From Sphaerulina vaccinii (taxonomy: Eukaryota > Ascomycota > Dothideomycetes > Mycosphaerellales > Mycosphaerellaceae): a stretch of 64,000 nt of DNA. Positions within the stretch are counted from its first letter, which is position 1. Each line of letters begins with the position of its first letter. Of the stretch, positions 28,145 to 39,416 are shown piece by piece. The stretch is from assembly GCA_022570795.1 (NCBI GenBank), contig JAKUDP010000003.1, positions 744,001-808,000 of the forward strand, given 5' to 3'. The notes under the pieces were generated by a model. It was not told the origin of the DNA and searched no databases. It worked only from the letters and a program-made list of their open reading frames with translations. A program made the translations under genes and the position numbers.

Positions 28145-30093
28145 GAGTCTCGTCGATGGGGTGCCGTGTCATTCTTGGGTATGGAGAAGGGTGTTAGATG
28201 TTGTTGTCTGGTACTTCGGCAGAAAAGTGGTTAAGATGTATACTACATCTTTCGTCAATATGAGTTCTTGGCGACCACATATTTTGCACATGTCCTTCCT
28301 TGTCGTCTGTTTGTCATCCATTGAAGTTGACATGGGTGTTGTTTCGTCTCCTGTACTTGCACGTCAACCACCGAAGTGGCGATACTTTCGCGGGCTTGAT
28401 GCATCTTCAGCGTGTTCTGATGCGATCTTCATATTCATTGGCTTGCTGATATCTTCAGCGGATGGTCTCCACTTGATACGACTGGCAAGCCACCGACCAC
28501 CGGCTGGAGATGATATGAGCGCCCTCTTCTTCTCCGACTTGGGTCCAAGAAGTGCTCCTCTGGCGGCCATGGCAGATTATTCACCGACACTGTCGCCAGG
28601 CCTTGGTTTCTGCGGCATTAGTGAAGCTGTCCTCTACTGCTGCAGTCTGCTTGTGATCCTCTCCGGGTTCCTCGGTCAAGCAGGCCAGGAATGTTATGGT
28701 TCCCTGTTCTCCAGACTCGGAGCATCAAGATCTCCAACTCTTGTGGCTACGGTATGCTCCATCGAAACGAACATGATGCCTCCGAGGCCTCGCTCGGTGT
28801 CTGCTGAAGCAATGATCGGGGCTGTCGCAGCTGCACTCTGCTTGCAGCCCACGCCGGACCCCTCATTGAAGCAGGCGGTGTGCTGGCGGGCAGCGCACCA
28901 CGCGAGGTTGCAAGTCTGATAAGACCAAAGTTCGAACGACATCTGCTGGACACGCAAGCAAAACGGCATGTCTCACGACTCAGGACTCCCAGCAAATCAA
29001 CGGCCGTCCTCTGTCTTCTGTTACCCGGGCATAATGACAAGTCAAACATGCCATACTGCACGGGCGCTCGGCGTAGCAAGCGACTGAGATGGCTTGCGCA
29101 ATCTCGTGCACTCCGATACCATCTTTCGCTATCGTCCTGTCAGACCCACGTGGCGCTGGACTGGAGGCGTCGAAAGGACAACCGCGGTTCGTGGACCAGC
29201 CCGAAGCAGCGAAAACTAGGCTCTTTGCGGACGACATATTTTTCCGCTACTGCCTCCCTAGAAAGCTTGGTCCTTGGTCTGCATATCGAAGGAATATCGA
29301 AACGATCTCGACCCTTGACTTTAAGCCAATCATAGTCCTACTTTGTACGGTGCAGCTTCCGACCGCGTCCTCAATCTTGTCTAATTCGCCAGTTTGCTGC
29401 TCGCGCGAGTTCATGTTCCGCTGCAAGACTCAAGCATGCTTCCCGCACGATCGGTTCACGGAGAAGTCTGCCAGAAAGAGTAGGCAAGGCTCGACACTCA
29501 TGCATAGGATCATGCCGCGCAGTCTGGACTGAAGCCCCTCAACTGATCACAAGAACACATGCTGAATAGCTTCGAGCTGACAACACTGCTGCAAGTGTCC
29601 GAAGCGACACTGTTCCTGTGGCCGAGTCCCACAGCGAAGAGTTTGCATGTCGTCCAATCTCGCCACACAGCCTTGGTACCAGCAAGACACACGCGCGACG
29701 AAGTTCAAGAGCGCCACAAGATTCAGGTGACCACGCGGCATCGATTATAGCCTACACTCAAAATGAACTCCAGCAAGCCACAAAAGTTGTGCACTTATCC
29801 AAATAGGCATTCATGGCTTTTCGGCTCCTATAGTTTGCGGCGCGACATTCGGTCGAGAGCGCTTGGGCAACGTGCACACAACAACTTCGCTACAGCATAC
29901 CGAGATCTGGGTCGAAGGTTGGTGTCCATAACGCTTTTTCTTTCCACCTTTCCCTTCCATTCTTATAGCCACACCAGGTCTGCCATTCTTTTTAGCTTCG
30001 TACACGCCGCCACTTTCATTCATCCAGCGCTTGCTATTAGTAGCGCCAGTCACTCATTATACACTCACTACACATCAATCTACATTAGCAACA
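28145..30093. other. 1.9-kb stretch without a convincing gene
   Basis: A 314-codon plus-strand frame ending at 28919 begins inside the last exon of the secreted-protein gene in a different frame and is probably chance. On the minus strand 28570-28364 reads as a 68-aa Lys/Arg-rich peptide ('MAARGALLGPKSEKKRALIS'), which might be a small gene but has no recognised relative. From about 29900 the sequence is pyrimidine-rich leader of the glucanase gene. Confidence 0.3.
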
Positions 30094-31036
30094 ATGAAGA
30101 CCACAGCATTCACCTTGGCATTCGCTGCCGGCTCAGCCTTCGCCGCAGCTCCAAATCCAGGAACATCATGGAAGAACACACTGTTAGTAGTAACTTCCGA
30201 CAGCAGAGCTTCCCCAGCAACTGACTTCATTACACAGCTTCCTTGACGACTTCAACGGAGGCTCAGGTGCAGCACCCGACTCTTCAAAATGGATCACCCA
30301 GACTGGCACACAATACCCAGGCGGACCTGCACAATGGGGCACTTTCGAAGTAGAAACCTATACATCCAGTGGCAACAACGTCCGTCAAGCAGGCAACGGA
30401 GATCTGTGGATCATTCCTACACGTTCCAACAACGGCAACTGGACATCCGCACGCATCGAGACTCGACAAAGCAACTTCGTAGCCCCAAAGGGCGGCAAAC
30501 TACGTGTCGAAGCGAGAATCAAGATGCCCAATGTCAGTGGCGCTAGCGCAGCAGGATACTGGCCAGCTTTCTGGACACTTGGATCGAAGTTTCGAGGCAA
30601 CTATCAGAATTGGCCTTCTGTAGGAGAGTTGGACATCATGGAGAATGTCAATGGAGCAGACACTGTGCTCAATTCCATCCACTGCGATACCAACCCAGGA
30701 GGTGTCTGCAACGAGCCTAATGGACTTGGAAAGAGTTACAAGTGCGTGGGAAGCAGATGTCCCGGTAACTATCACATCTACGAGATGGTCATTGATCGCA
30801 GTGTGAGCCCTGAGGTGATCAAGTTCTACGTGGACAGACAGTTCAAGAGGACTATCTCACAGACACAGCTAGGCAGTGTTTGGGACCAGACTGTCAACTC
30901 TGGCTTCTACTTGATCTTGAACGTGGCTATGGGAGGAGCGTATCCTAATGCGGTTGCTGGGACTACGACGCCTACTTCTGCTACGGTCAGCGGACAGAAT
31001 ATGGCTGTGGACTATGTCGCTGTGTGGTCTACATGA
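30094..31036 (+). CDS. secreted GH16 endo-beta-glucanase
   Basis: Glycoside hydrolase family 16 enzyme acting on beta-1,3(4)-glucans, outside the cell. Two exons (30094-30182, 30238-31036; 55-bp intron with a GTTAGT donor) give 295 aa. Signal peptide 1-18 (MKTTAFTLAFAAGSAFAA). The catalytic motif 'GELDIMENVNG' places the nucleophile at Glu160, the helper Asp at 162 and the acid/base at Glu165. Other GH16 marks are 'SARIETRQSNF', 'RVEARIKMP', 'WPAFWTLG', 'YHIYEMVID' and 'FYLILNVAMGG'. No C-terminal GPI signal or binding module, so a free enzyme. It could remodel the fungal wall or digest plant mixed-linked glucan; the sequence does not decide. Tail-to-tail with the cupredoxin gene. Confidence 0.94.
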
Positions 31037-31412
31037 GGAAGACAAAGAAGATATCGACAGAAAAAGAGCATTGTACAGAAGGAATTGGCATGATTGTTAT
31101 GATACCCATTTGCATTGATTGCAAGGTTGAATAGAAAGGGCAAGCATAGTCCGTCCAAGTTTATAGAGCTTTTCGTAATGTGTTCATATTCGTCATTCTC
31201 TTTCACGTGCCGTTCACTTGGAAGGATCTCTCACGCCTGGATTGGCATCCACTCTCGCGGATAGAAGCCAGGATCACTGCAATCATGGAGGACGTGCTAC
31301 ATCGTATATTTGGACACAGAAAGCTGGACGTGAAGGCCTTGTACTACGTAGAACATCTCTGCTCAACCTCGTGCTTTCCTTATGCACCCGCAAAGTTCCC
31401 CTTTCAACAAGC
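31037..31412. other. convergent 3' intergenic region
   Basis: 376 bp between the stops of the glucanase and cupredoxin genes; contains both 3' ends. No gene or hairpin was recognised. Confidence 0.4.
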
Positions 31413-32115
31413 TTACATCACAAAAGCCATAGCACCAACGACCAGAGCCCCTACCATGGCCACATTTGCTCCAAGTCCAGATGCATCGCTCGAGCCTGTT
31501 GGAGTCGCGCTGACACTGGCATTCGTGGCACTTGAGGCAGTCATGCTGGCAGTTGCAGATGCACTTGCGCTTGCGGTACCAGTAGTCATCGAAGTCGTGT
31601 TGGAGGAGGTAGCTTCCAGTGTTCCACCCACAGGTCCCTGGGATGTTGGTTCCACGGAAGTCTTGCCCTTTGATGCAGCTTGATACGTCTCGACAGTATC
31701 GTTTCCACTGATTGAAACGTCAGTATGCGAATAGGATTATCGGATTGATTGATCTAACTAACCTCGGGTTGATAGCAAGTGCCATCCCATACTGGCAATG
31801 CACAGTATACGAGCAGAAGAAGATTTGAGGCTCTGTCGAGTTCACAGTGAAAGTGAAGACTTCCCCATTACTGTAAGTGCCCGAGTTCAGGCCACCAGTG
31901 CTGTTGAATTCGCAAGGTGCGCCCCAAGATCCCGAGACGATGTCGTGATGGTTCTTCTTGCTGAAGGTCACTTGGACCATATCTCCTGCTGCGACACTGT
32001 CCAGGGAGTTCGGCACGTATTCCACTGCATCTGAGGTTGTGACTTTGTGTACTGTCTGGGCGTAAGCTGAGCTTGCCAGGACGAGAGCCGAAGCCAGAGT
32101 GATCTTGGACTGCAT
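31413..32115 (-). CDS. GPI-anchored extracellular cupredoxin-like protein
   Basis: Secreted blue-copper-fold protein of the fungal serine-rich extracellular type. Two exons (32115-31763, 31707-31413; 55-bp intron) give 215 aa. Signal peptide 1-19 (MQSKITLASALVLASSAYA). The cupredoxin domain covers about 20-125, with likely copper ligands His in 'KKNHHDIV' and the C-x4-H-x4-M set in 'FFCSYTVHCQYGM'. A Ser/Thr/Ala-rich stalk follows, then a hydrophobic end 'GANVAMVGALVVGAMAFVM' that fits a GPI attachment signal. The protein probably sits at the cell surface or wall. Function of such proteins is mostly unknown; redox activity is not shown by sequence. Confidence 0.9.
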
Positions 32116-33256
32116 GTTGAGGTGAGGTTGTAATATGGTGATTGACTAAGCTGCGTGAGTTTGAGCAAGTTTAGGAAAGTACTTATACTCTGCGTCCGGC
32201 CGGCTGCTACTATAAGTATTCATCTGCCCTGGTCTCCCTCTCCCATCTTACTGTACCTGTGCGAACGATCCACAAGCTTTCCTAAGGACGCCAATGAGTT
32301 TGGGGTTGGAACATGGCTAGCACATGTTCCGGAGAGTATCGACTGCCGTAGGACAAGTCGGATGTCGATTTGTACATTGGATAAGTGACAAGCAACCTCG
32401 AGGTACCGGCGAGCGACCTATCCGGGCGAAGCACAACTGCCATGTATACCAAAGATCCTTGTTTGTACTTGTCGCGACCCCATGTTCTCAAGATCTCCAG
32501 AAGCTTTCGTATTCGTTCTAGACTCCCTCTGAGCTCTAGCACGCCCAGGTACTTGGATGGCGCCTTGTCCGACTGGGCGAAGTTTCAGTAATTTGGCAGA
32601 GAAGCCACAGCTTAAAATACTTCATATGCGCTGTATGCAGATATAATCTTTCCGCGAGCATCCCGAGTCCTGCGTACTCGTAAGGAATTCGAGATGCACT
32701 TTGGTGTTCTTGCGGCTGAGCAGGTCTTCGGAAAGAGTCGTACGATATGCTCTTCGTCCGCCAACAAGGTATTGTGAGCTGACTCATGCGGCATTTCTTC
32801 TATTCGAGCGCAGGAGAAGCCAGCGCCGGTGACTTCGAGATGATGCTGGTGAAATTGGAGCTCGATGTGCGAGGTACGACGCTGGAGAGAAACCAAGGCA
32901 AGCGCCAGCGATCTGTGCTTCTCGATGCACACGATACTGCCTTATGCCATTGGCAAGAATCCAGAGACTGCTTGTGAAGGTCAGTACACATAGGATGTTT
33001 TTGACGATGATAGATGGGATGAAAGGTGAAAGGTCGCAACGATTGAAACGGAGCAGTCTTGGCATCGAAGCTAGACTACGGTGCACCAAACGCGAAATAT
33101 GGAATAAAGAGAAGGCAGACAGCGTGGGAAGGATTATGCATGACCAAGTATATTGAGGTTGACTTCGTTCACCAGTGTAGAGGGTAGGCGATAAGAGGAA
33201 AAGGTGCAGACTGAGCACAAGACGACGAACAAGCCCATTAACGTCCTCAGCAGACT
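32116..33256. other. intergenic, no recognised gene
   Basis: About 1.1 kb between the cupredoxin start and the end of the FAH gene. Minus-strand frames at 32612-32932 and 32784-33260 overlap each other and neither resembles a family. The first 100 bp are the cupredoxin promoter. Confidence 0.35.
32183..32187 (-). promoter_or_regulatory. TATA box of the cupredoxin gene
   Basis: On the minus strand GAGTATAAGTACT lies about 70 bp before the ATG at 32115, a typical position. A second TATAAG occurs on the plus strand near 32211 and faces away. Confidence 0.45.
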
Positions 33257-34201
33257 TCATTTCGCAGGATGCTGCTCGTACACGACCTTATTCACAAGAC
33301 TCCCCAGCCCATGGCTCATCACAATCCGCACATCATCTCTATCCCTCAAGAACACTGGTGGAGTCTTGCTCACTCCGATCCCATGCGGAGTCCCAGTCAG
33401 AATCACTGTCCCAGCCTCCAGCGTGGTTCCCTGACTCAAATGGCTCACGATTTCTGCGACTGAGAAAATCATATCGTCGGCGCTGCCCTCCTGCGTGACT
33501 TCTCCATTCAACTCTGTCCTCAAGCTAATCACACTAGGATCTGGAATGTGTCTACTCGACACAAGCACTGGACCCAGAGGACGGAATCCATCGAAGCCTT
33601 TGCCATAACCCCACTGTGTGTTGCCTCCTGCGAATTGCCACGTTCGAGCTGTCACATCATTGGCGCAGGTGTAGCCTAGGACGTAGGACAAGGCGTCTTC
33701 AGGAGTGACGTTCCGACATGTTGTGCCAATGATGACTGCGAGTTCGGCTTCATAGTCTGCTTGATCATCTGTAGCTTGATATGGAATGATCAGATATGTA
33801 TTAGGACTGTTCAGGCAAGTCGAAGGTTTGAAGAAGACTGAAGGGTATGTTGGGATAGGTAGGGACATTTCCTTCGCATGGTTGCGGTAATTGAGGCCGA
33901 TGCAGCGAATTGTTTCGATCTCTTGTCGTGCAAGAGGTGGGAGGATAGTCTTGATCATGAAGGTCCGCCCACTTGAGGATGTATTCGGGTCTAACACCGA
34001 GTCGCCAGAGAAAGCTGTGACTTGAACTTGCTTATTATTGGCGATGGCGGCGCCGACTGTCAAACGATGTTAGCTGTCGGAATTCAGTGGCATGTCGCCT
34101 TGCTGCTTACCATCAAGATCAGGATCGACTGGCTCGCCAATGTGTTCTTCGTCGTCTTCGTGGGCAATGAAGCGGACTAGACGGTCCCAGGACGGAGCCA
34201 T
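33257..34201 (-). CDS. fumarylacetoacetate hydrolase (FAH) family protein
   Basis: Metal-dependent hydrolase or decarboxylase of the FAH superfamily, which cleaves or decarboxylates 2-keto acid products in aromatic or sugar catabolism. Two exons (34201-34111, 34056-33257; 54-bp intron) give 296 aa. The core starts with 'CIGLNYRNHAKEMSLPIP' and 'PSVFFKPSTCL'. Metal-binding acids are in 'DYEAELAVIIG', and the closing motifs are 'YTCANDVTARTWQ', 'GKGFDGFRPLGP' and 'LEAGTVILTGTPHGIG'. The N-terminal 60 residues are the short domain seen in the FAHD2-like group rather than in true fumarylacetoacetase. No targeting signal evident. Exact substrate cannot be assigned. The start is at the ATG that gives 'MAPSWDRLVRF', typical of fungal members. 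Confidence 0.9.
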
Positions 34202-34611
34202 AGTGTAGAATCTGATGTTGCCTTGTGCTCTTGAACGACTATGAGTGGCCTCCTCAAGCCATGTACTCGTGCATGGCATGCCGCATGTGTTCGGGTCCCA
34301 TCCTAGGCGGCCGAGCTGGCCGATCGGGCAGTCAGAATCTAGCCGAGCATAAGTTCTGTTGCACGCGGGTAAGTCTGTGACGATATCGATAGGCCAAGAC
34401 GTGGCTCTCGAAGCACTATCTTTCGTTCAACCCAGATATGAATGCTAATAGGACTCCTCAGGAATGTTCTTGTCGCGACCATGGGAGACGTTTCCTTCTT
34501 GTTGCGTTGTCATTTTAGTCTCAACATTCTCTACTTCCTTCTCGTGTGGGTCTACGAACGAATTGGTCTCCGGCTTTGTCCACGGATAGCAGTGACACCA
34601 GGAGCGAGATT
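34202..34611. other. intergenic, no gene seen
   Basis: 410 bp between the FAH start and the HET gene stop, both on the minus strand. It must hold the FAH promoter; no element was recognised. Confidence 0.35.
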
Positions 34612-36526
34612 TCATATGATTCGGACACCGCGAGGTGCTGAGTTCATGAGGTACTTCTCTGCAAATGGCCTGCTCGACTTGAATGAGCCAAACCTCGTAA
34701 ATGTGTTGCTGTCATCGGCCCTTTTCAAAAAGAGGCCAGCACATCTCTCGAGGTCACTATTCTCCTCTATACAAGCCCATAAAGGTAGCGCATAGTCTCT
34801 GCCGAATGCAAGTATTGTAGAAGGGAACGTTGGAGAGAATTCATCTCGTTCATTGGCTGGAACATCCTCACCAGATCCCACGTCAAGAGGTTGCAATTCG
34901 TTTGTTGACGAGCTCACCACAGGTATGAGATGCCCATGGATGTCGATATGACCACCGTGAATTTGGCTGAACAAGTTACACGGGTCTGCGAGCTGGACAT
35001 GCACAGACCGCACCTCACATAAAGGGCTGCCATCGCCGATGTGCCGCGATGAGAAAGGAGTCATTTTGCCGTCCACAGACAACCAAGACCAAGAAGGCGC
35101 CCCGCAGGCTGGTGAACCAGCTCCCTTGGAGCTGGTCCAAAGCAGCTCTCTATGGATTCGAGATCGCCATATGCCTGCAAGGTACTCGTCGTTCAACTCT
35201 TGGGCGTATCTCTCTGCCAGGCCCGCAAGTGCAATCGTCTTGTCACTGGAAAACGAGATGTCACACTCGGAGTAGTGCTCAGCGAGCCGGTTCCATTGGG
35301 CATAGCTCGGCGGGTCCTGTTCGCGTGTTATGTATCCATATTGTGGAAATCCTCCAGAAAGGCTCATTGGCGTCTCGCAAGCTACATGCTCCCTGCATAT
35401 ATGGTAGATCTGTTGTGTACCCAAGAATACGATTCTGGAAGCCAGCTGAAATTCCTGCAGTACCAATGCTCGTTTCAATAGTTGACACCACTCAACTTCT
35501 TCCGTGAAGAAGTTGCGCTTGACTAAAGTGTAATCGTTGGCTTCACTGATTGCCATCGGCGTCTCCCAAGTAGCACGAACTGATGCTGGGCGAATCAGGT
35601 CTACGTTTCGGTTAGACAAACAAGCTCGCGTCCCATCAGATGCGCCGCCGAGGGCGATGGTAAGCTCCGCGCCTCGATAGACATTACACATAAGTGCAGC
35701 CTCGTGGTTCCAGTCCTTAGGCGAGTCTTGTATTATGCAGAGGGAACCTATCCAGATGTATTCGATGTCAAGACTCCGGGCCACGGCTATTGCTTCTTGA
35801 TAGCAGACTGGCAGACTATCAGCTCGTAATACTAGTGGGAGCTCCACGATATTGCCTTCAACGAGCTTAGGAACATCTTCGGTCCCCCAACAGTGTGATA
35901 CTGTGCAATATTTTAACGAAAGTGTGCGGCATAACTTTGAGGACTGCACCAATCTGATATGAGGTGGCTCTTGAGTCCCATCAATAAGGAGCAGCCGCGT
36001 GGGCGTGTATTCTTGCCTGGAACTGACGCAAGTCTTGTGGTGGTAGGCGCACTCGTTGTACCATGGCAAAAGTAGCGAGCGCAGGTGCGGACTCGTGAAG
36101 TCGGAGGGAGGCGACCAGTTTTCCCCAGACTCCAAAGATTCTGAGAATCGTCAGTTGTGTCCAAGATAGATGCAGATAGCAGTTACCAGAGGTTGCTCTA
36201 AGGTCGAATGTCTCTTCCTTAGGTCTATCATACATCCCACGATCGGCGCACACCATCAGCTTCTTCAGATGTATGTCAATCCAAACCTTCATATTGATTT
36301 TCGTAAGCGGGTCCATTCTCCGACCCCGTGCTACAACATGGTCCTCGGCCCACCATGAGCATACGTAGCAGCCATTTTGAGCTGCGCGCTGTAGATCTTG
36401 CCATAAGGCATGGTGCTCGAAGTTGTCCTGGAGAGCTGGACACTTCGGAGTCCTGAATGGCTGCAGGCACTTCTCACAGAGCCTGCTGTACGCAGGGGTT
36501 CGTTTAAAAGGGAAACGCATCGTCAT
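34612..36526 (-). CDS. HET-domain protein (first of four)
   Basis: HET domains trigger incompatibility reactions between genetically different hyphae and occur in many polymorphic copies in filamentous ascomycetes. Two exons (36526-36187, 36140-34612; 46-bp intron) give 622 aa. The N-terminus has paired cysteines ('LCEKCLQPF', 'GCYVCSWW') as in many HET proteins. The HET block spans about 190-340: 'YCTVSHCWGTEDVPKL', 'YQEAIAVARSLDIEYIWIGS', 'LCIIQDSPKDWNHEAALM' and 'RALVLQEFQLASRIVFL'. The usual 'WIDSLCI' reads 'WIGSLCI' and the usual 'W-LQER' reads 'LVLQEF', so two conserved positions are changed. This may mean relaxed constraint. The frame is otherwise whole and the C-terminal half contains 'APSWSWLSVDG', a common post-HET motif. 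Confidence 0.88.
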
Positions 36527-36911
36527 CCGACATTGTAATGAAACTTGAACAGTTCATCTTCGGTCGACGGAGCAGGATCGATGGTTATCAGGAGTTGTGC
36601 TCTAGGGCAGTGCAGAGCGCCACACGCCGCCATCTCAGCCTTGCTGCGGCCTGCAGCTTGGCCGTTCATCCGCGCGATTTCGTAACCACAAGGCCTCCCG
36701 ATGGAGTCTTTTCGTGTCACATTCGAGATGTGTGATGATGAAGAAGAGAAACAGAATTTGAAAAGGAAGAAAGAGGAGTAGGGAGGGGAAAAACAGCCAA
36801 GACCGGGACCCGCACCGCAGCCAATTAGACAACGTAGCAAAGAGTCTGCCAGTCACAAAGTGTATGCACGCAATGGATCAGAAGTCGCTCACTCATTTGG
36901 TGCTAACTCTC
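36527..36911. other. intergenic, no gene seen
   Basis: 385 bp between the HET gene start and the synthetase stop. An A/G-rich plus-strand run lies near 36728-36785. No other structure seen. Confidence 0.35.
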
Positions 36912-38900
36912 CTACAACTTCGCCCTCCCCTTAACAACATCCTCCCACTCCCTCCTCCCATACTCCACGAAGCTATCACTCCCCGGCTTCGCCCACAAAA
37001 ACACATCCTCCCCACCAGTCGTCTCATGCTTCCCCTTCAAATCAGGATCAACACCCTCCAATCTCAATCCCACCTTATTCTGCTTATGATTGTGGATATG
37101 CGAGCTGGCCTTCTGTATCCGCAGGAATACAGGTACCGCATATCGAGGCAAATTCTTCCTGCAATGCGCAAGCACGTCTCGCCGCCATCCTTCCTGATTC
37201 ACAACTGACAAGTCCGAGAGGTGGAGAGCAGCACAGCCGGCGCGTCCTTCGTAGCCTGGGATCGAGACTCCGTAGACGTTGGCTTCAGATATACCGGGGA
37301 AGCGGCCGAGTGTTTCTTGTACTTCAGCTGTTGAGACGTTTTCAGATTTCCATCGGAATGTGTCGCCTAATCTGTCCAAGAAGTACCAGTGCCCATCGGG
37401 ACTTCTTCGTAAAGCGTCACCACTGCGATAGTATAGATCTCCCTTCGCAAAGACGTTGGTCGCGAAACGTTTGTTCGTAGCTTCTTCGTTTCGCCAGTAC
37501 CCTCCGAACGCCTCTTTACTAGGCACAGCAACGAGGATCTCTCCACCTTCTTCATAGGAAGTACGTTCCGCAAAACCAGTTGTCGGATCACGCCAAATGT
37601 CTCCAGTATCCGCATCAATCCGGACGGGAATGTAGATCTTGTCGAAATATGTCCTCCCTAGCAATCCGTGATGTCCGACACAGTTGTTGTAGTAGTTGTT
37701 TCGGGAGTAGACTACTAAAGAGAGCATACCTTCGGAAGAGTTGAAGAACTCGGCGATCTCGGGAATGTTGAACCGTTGTTGGAGTTTTGACCAGACGTCG
37801 GGACGGAGACCGTTACCGTATGCGAGGCGGAGGTTGTGTTTACGTTCCAATGGATGGGTTGGAGCTGCGAGGAGGTAGCGTGCAGTTTCGCCAACGTAGA
37901 TGAAGATTGTTGAGCCGGAATCGTGGATATCGGGCCAGAAGTTCTTTACGGAGAAACGAGGTGCTATGGCAATACCTATACCGCTCAGAAGGGCTGTGGT
38001 GCTTGTGATGATGCCTGTGCCGTGGTAAAGCGGCATAGGACTATACCAGCAGTCTTTCCCTCGGATTGTGTTGAAAGGTGGGTCGAAGTGCGAACCGAGA
38101 AGCCAGGTGCGGTTGATCAGGAAAGGACAGCCTTTGGGTAAGCCTGTGGTTCCCGAAGTGTAGATCAGACAAAAGGGCTGTTCGCCTTTCATGCCGGAGC
38201 GTAGAGTGTCTGGTGGGACTATGGCTGCTCGTGAAGCAATCTGGCTCTTGAGGCTATCATCAAGAGTGACAATTCTCATGCCACCTGCTTCGATGTCGGC
38301 TTGGCTGTCTGCGATACGTGATTGGCATCCTGAATCGGAATCTATGATTAGGAGTTTCGATTCGCAGACTGCAAGACAGTGCATGAGAGCTTTGCCTTCG
38401 AGGTTGTAGTTGATGAACGCTGGTCCGGCGCCGATCGAGAGAGTGGCAAACATGATCATAATGAACTCTGCAGAGTTGTGCAGGTACATGGCGACAAGGT
38501 CTCCGGGCTTGACACCTTGATCGAGCATCCATTGTGCATAGCGAGCAGTCTGATCATGTAGTTCTTTGAAAGTCCAGCTTCGTTCGCGAGTCCAGATGGC
38601 TCGGTCGTTGGGCTGTCGAGCACATGTCTCGGCGAGGATGTACCATGGTGATACTTTGTCGTCCTTGACTAAGAGGTGTTGAGTATAGCTGGATAGCGGG
38701 AGGCTTGATGGATCATACCTGCTTGAGCATATACACGCTCTGCTTTCTTTGCTTTGAGCAGGATTCGAAGGTCTCTTGTCAGCTGGTATTTGCCATCGAG
38801 GTATGTGGCCGCAGCCGCAGCTGCAGTAGCTGCCACTGTGAAACATATCAGTGTCATTGACTTCTATAACGTGCTTGGAAGTGAACTCACCTAACGCCAT
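36912..38900 (-). CDS. FATP-type very-long-chain acyl-CoA synthetase/fatty acid transporter
   Basis: AMP-forming enzyme of the Fat1/FATP group, which activates long or very-long fatty acids to CoA esters at membranes. The frame is open throughout, but splice sites give a better N-terminus: exons 38900-38891, 38835-38719 and 38668-36912 (introns 55 and 50 bp) yield 627 aa beginning MALVAATAAAAATYLDGKYQ. The P-loop 'IYTSGTTGLPKG' and the FATP signature region 'RSGDALRRSPDGHWYFLDRLGDTFRWKSENVST' (here 'RSGDALRR' ... 'GDTFRWKSENVST') are clear. 'AEFFNSSEGMLSL' is the substrate-pocket motif. One hydrophobic N-terminal segment may anchor it. No PTS1 at the C-terminus (ends GRAKL is close to but not SKL, and may still act weakly). 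Divergent from NOP2. Confidence 0.92.
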   Translation of the reverse strand: MALGEFTSKHVIEVNDTDMFHSGSYCSCGCGHIPRWQIPADKRPSNPAQSKESRACICSSRYDPSSLPLSSYTQHLLVKDDKVSPWYILAETCARQPNDRAIWTRERSWTFKELHDQTARYAQWMLDQGVKPGDLVAMYLHNSAEFIMIMFATLSIGAGPAFINYNLEGKALMHCLAVCESKLLIIDSDSGCQSRIADSQADIEAGGMRIVTLDDSLKSQIASRAAIVPPDTLRSGMKGEQPFCLIYTSGTTGLPKGCPFLINRTWLLGSHFDPPFNTIRGKDCWYSPMPLYHGTGIITSTTALLSGIGIAIAPRFSVKNFWPDIHDSGSTIFIYVGETARYLLAAPTHPLERKHNLRLAYGNGLRPDVWSKLQQRFNIPEIAEFFNSSEGMLSLVVYSRNNYYNNCVGHHGLLGRTYFDKIYIPVRIDADTGDIWRDPTTGFAERTSYEEGGEILVAVPSKEAFGGYWRNEEATNKRFATNVFAKGDLYYRSGDALRRSPDGHWYFLDRLGDTFRWKSENVSTAEVQETLGRFPGISEANVYGVSIPGYEGRAGCAALHLSDLSVVNQEGWRRDVLAHCRKNLPRYAVPVFLRIQKASSHIHNHKQNKVGLRLEGVDPDLKGKHETTGGEDVFLWAKPGSDSFVEYGRREWEDVVKGRAKL

Positions 38901-39416
38901 TGGAAATGTCCTTGGAGTGTTGCAGTGGTGAGGTGGAAAGGATCTCTAGAGTAGAAAGGAATAGTGATCAGCAGGCTATGGAGCCAGGTGGTGTACGGCC
39001 GTCCTATGTGGTATGCCTGCCAAACCTTGCTGATCTACAAGAAGTCATTGCAGACAAAAAGGCTCTCTTGTCAAGATGCCTGGCCCCACCAATGATACCC
39101 TCGGGCAAGGTTGATGGAGCCTCGGCAGATATGTAACCTACTGAAATCCTTCAAGAAAGTTGCGTGTCAACGAGTGCGATATATTCGATTCCGTATTATC
39201 CGGAGGGCACTGCTCGTTTGGACACTTCCCTGGCATTGCGAGTAAAGAAGTGATGTCTCAGGCTGGGCGAGGTGAGAAAGTGCTCTTCGGATCGGACCGA
39301 GAGATTCTCCAGCTCCGACGCTACTTAGTGCATCTCAGCTTTTGGAAAAAGTTCTCGAATGGCTGAAGTTGAAGCTATAGCACACACAACACACATCTTG
39401 CATAAATCAATTCACA
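38901..39416. promoter_or_regulatory. shared upstream region of the synthetase and NOP2 genes
   Basis: 516 bp between two divergent genes. No TATA box or known site identified; short frames are not protein-like. Confidence 0.4.

Noticed and set aside
27975..28919. 314-codon plus-strand frame
   Set aside because: Starts inside the last exon of the secreted-protein gene in another frame; composition not protein-like, no domain.
32784..33260. 158-codon minus-strand frame
   Set aside because: Overlaps other equally open frames, has no domain, and touches the FAH stop.
34442..34795. 117-codon plus-strand frame
   Set aside because: Partly antisense to the HET gene C-terminus; no features of its own.
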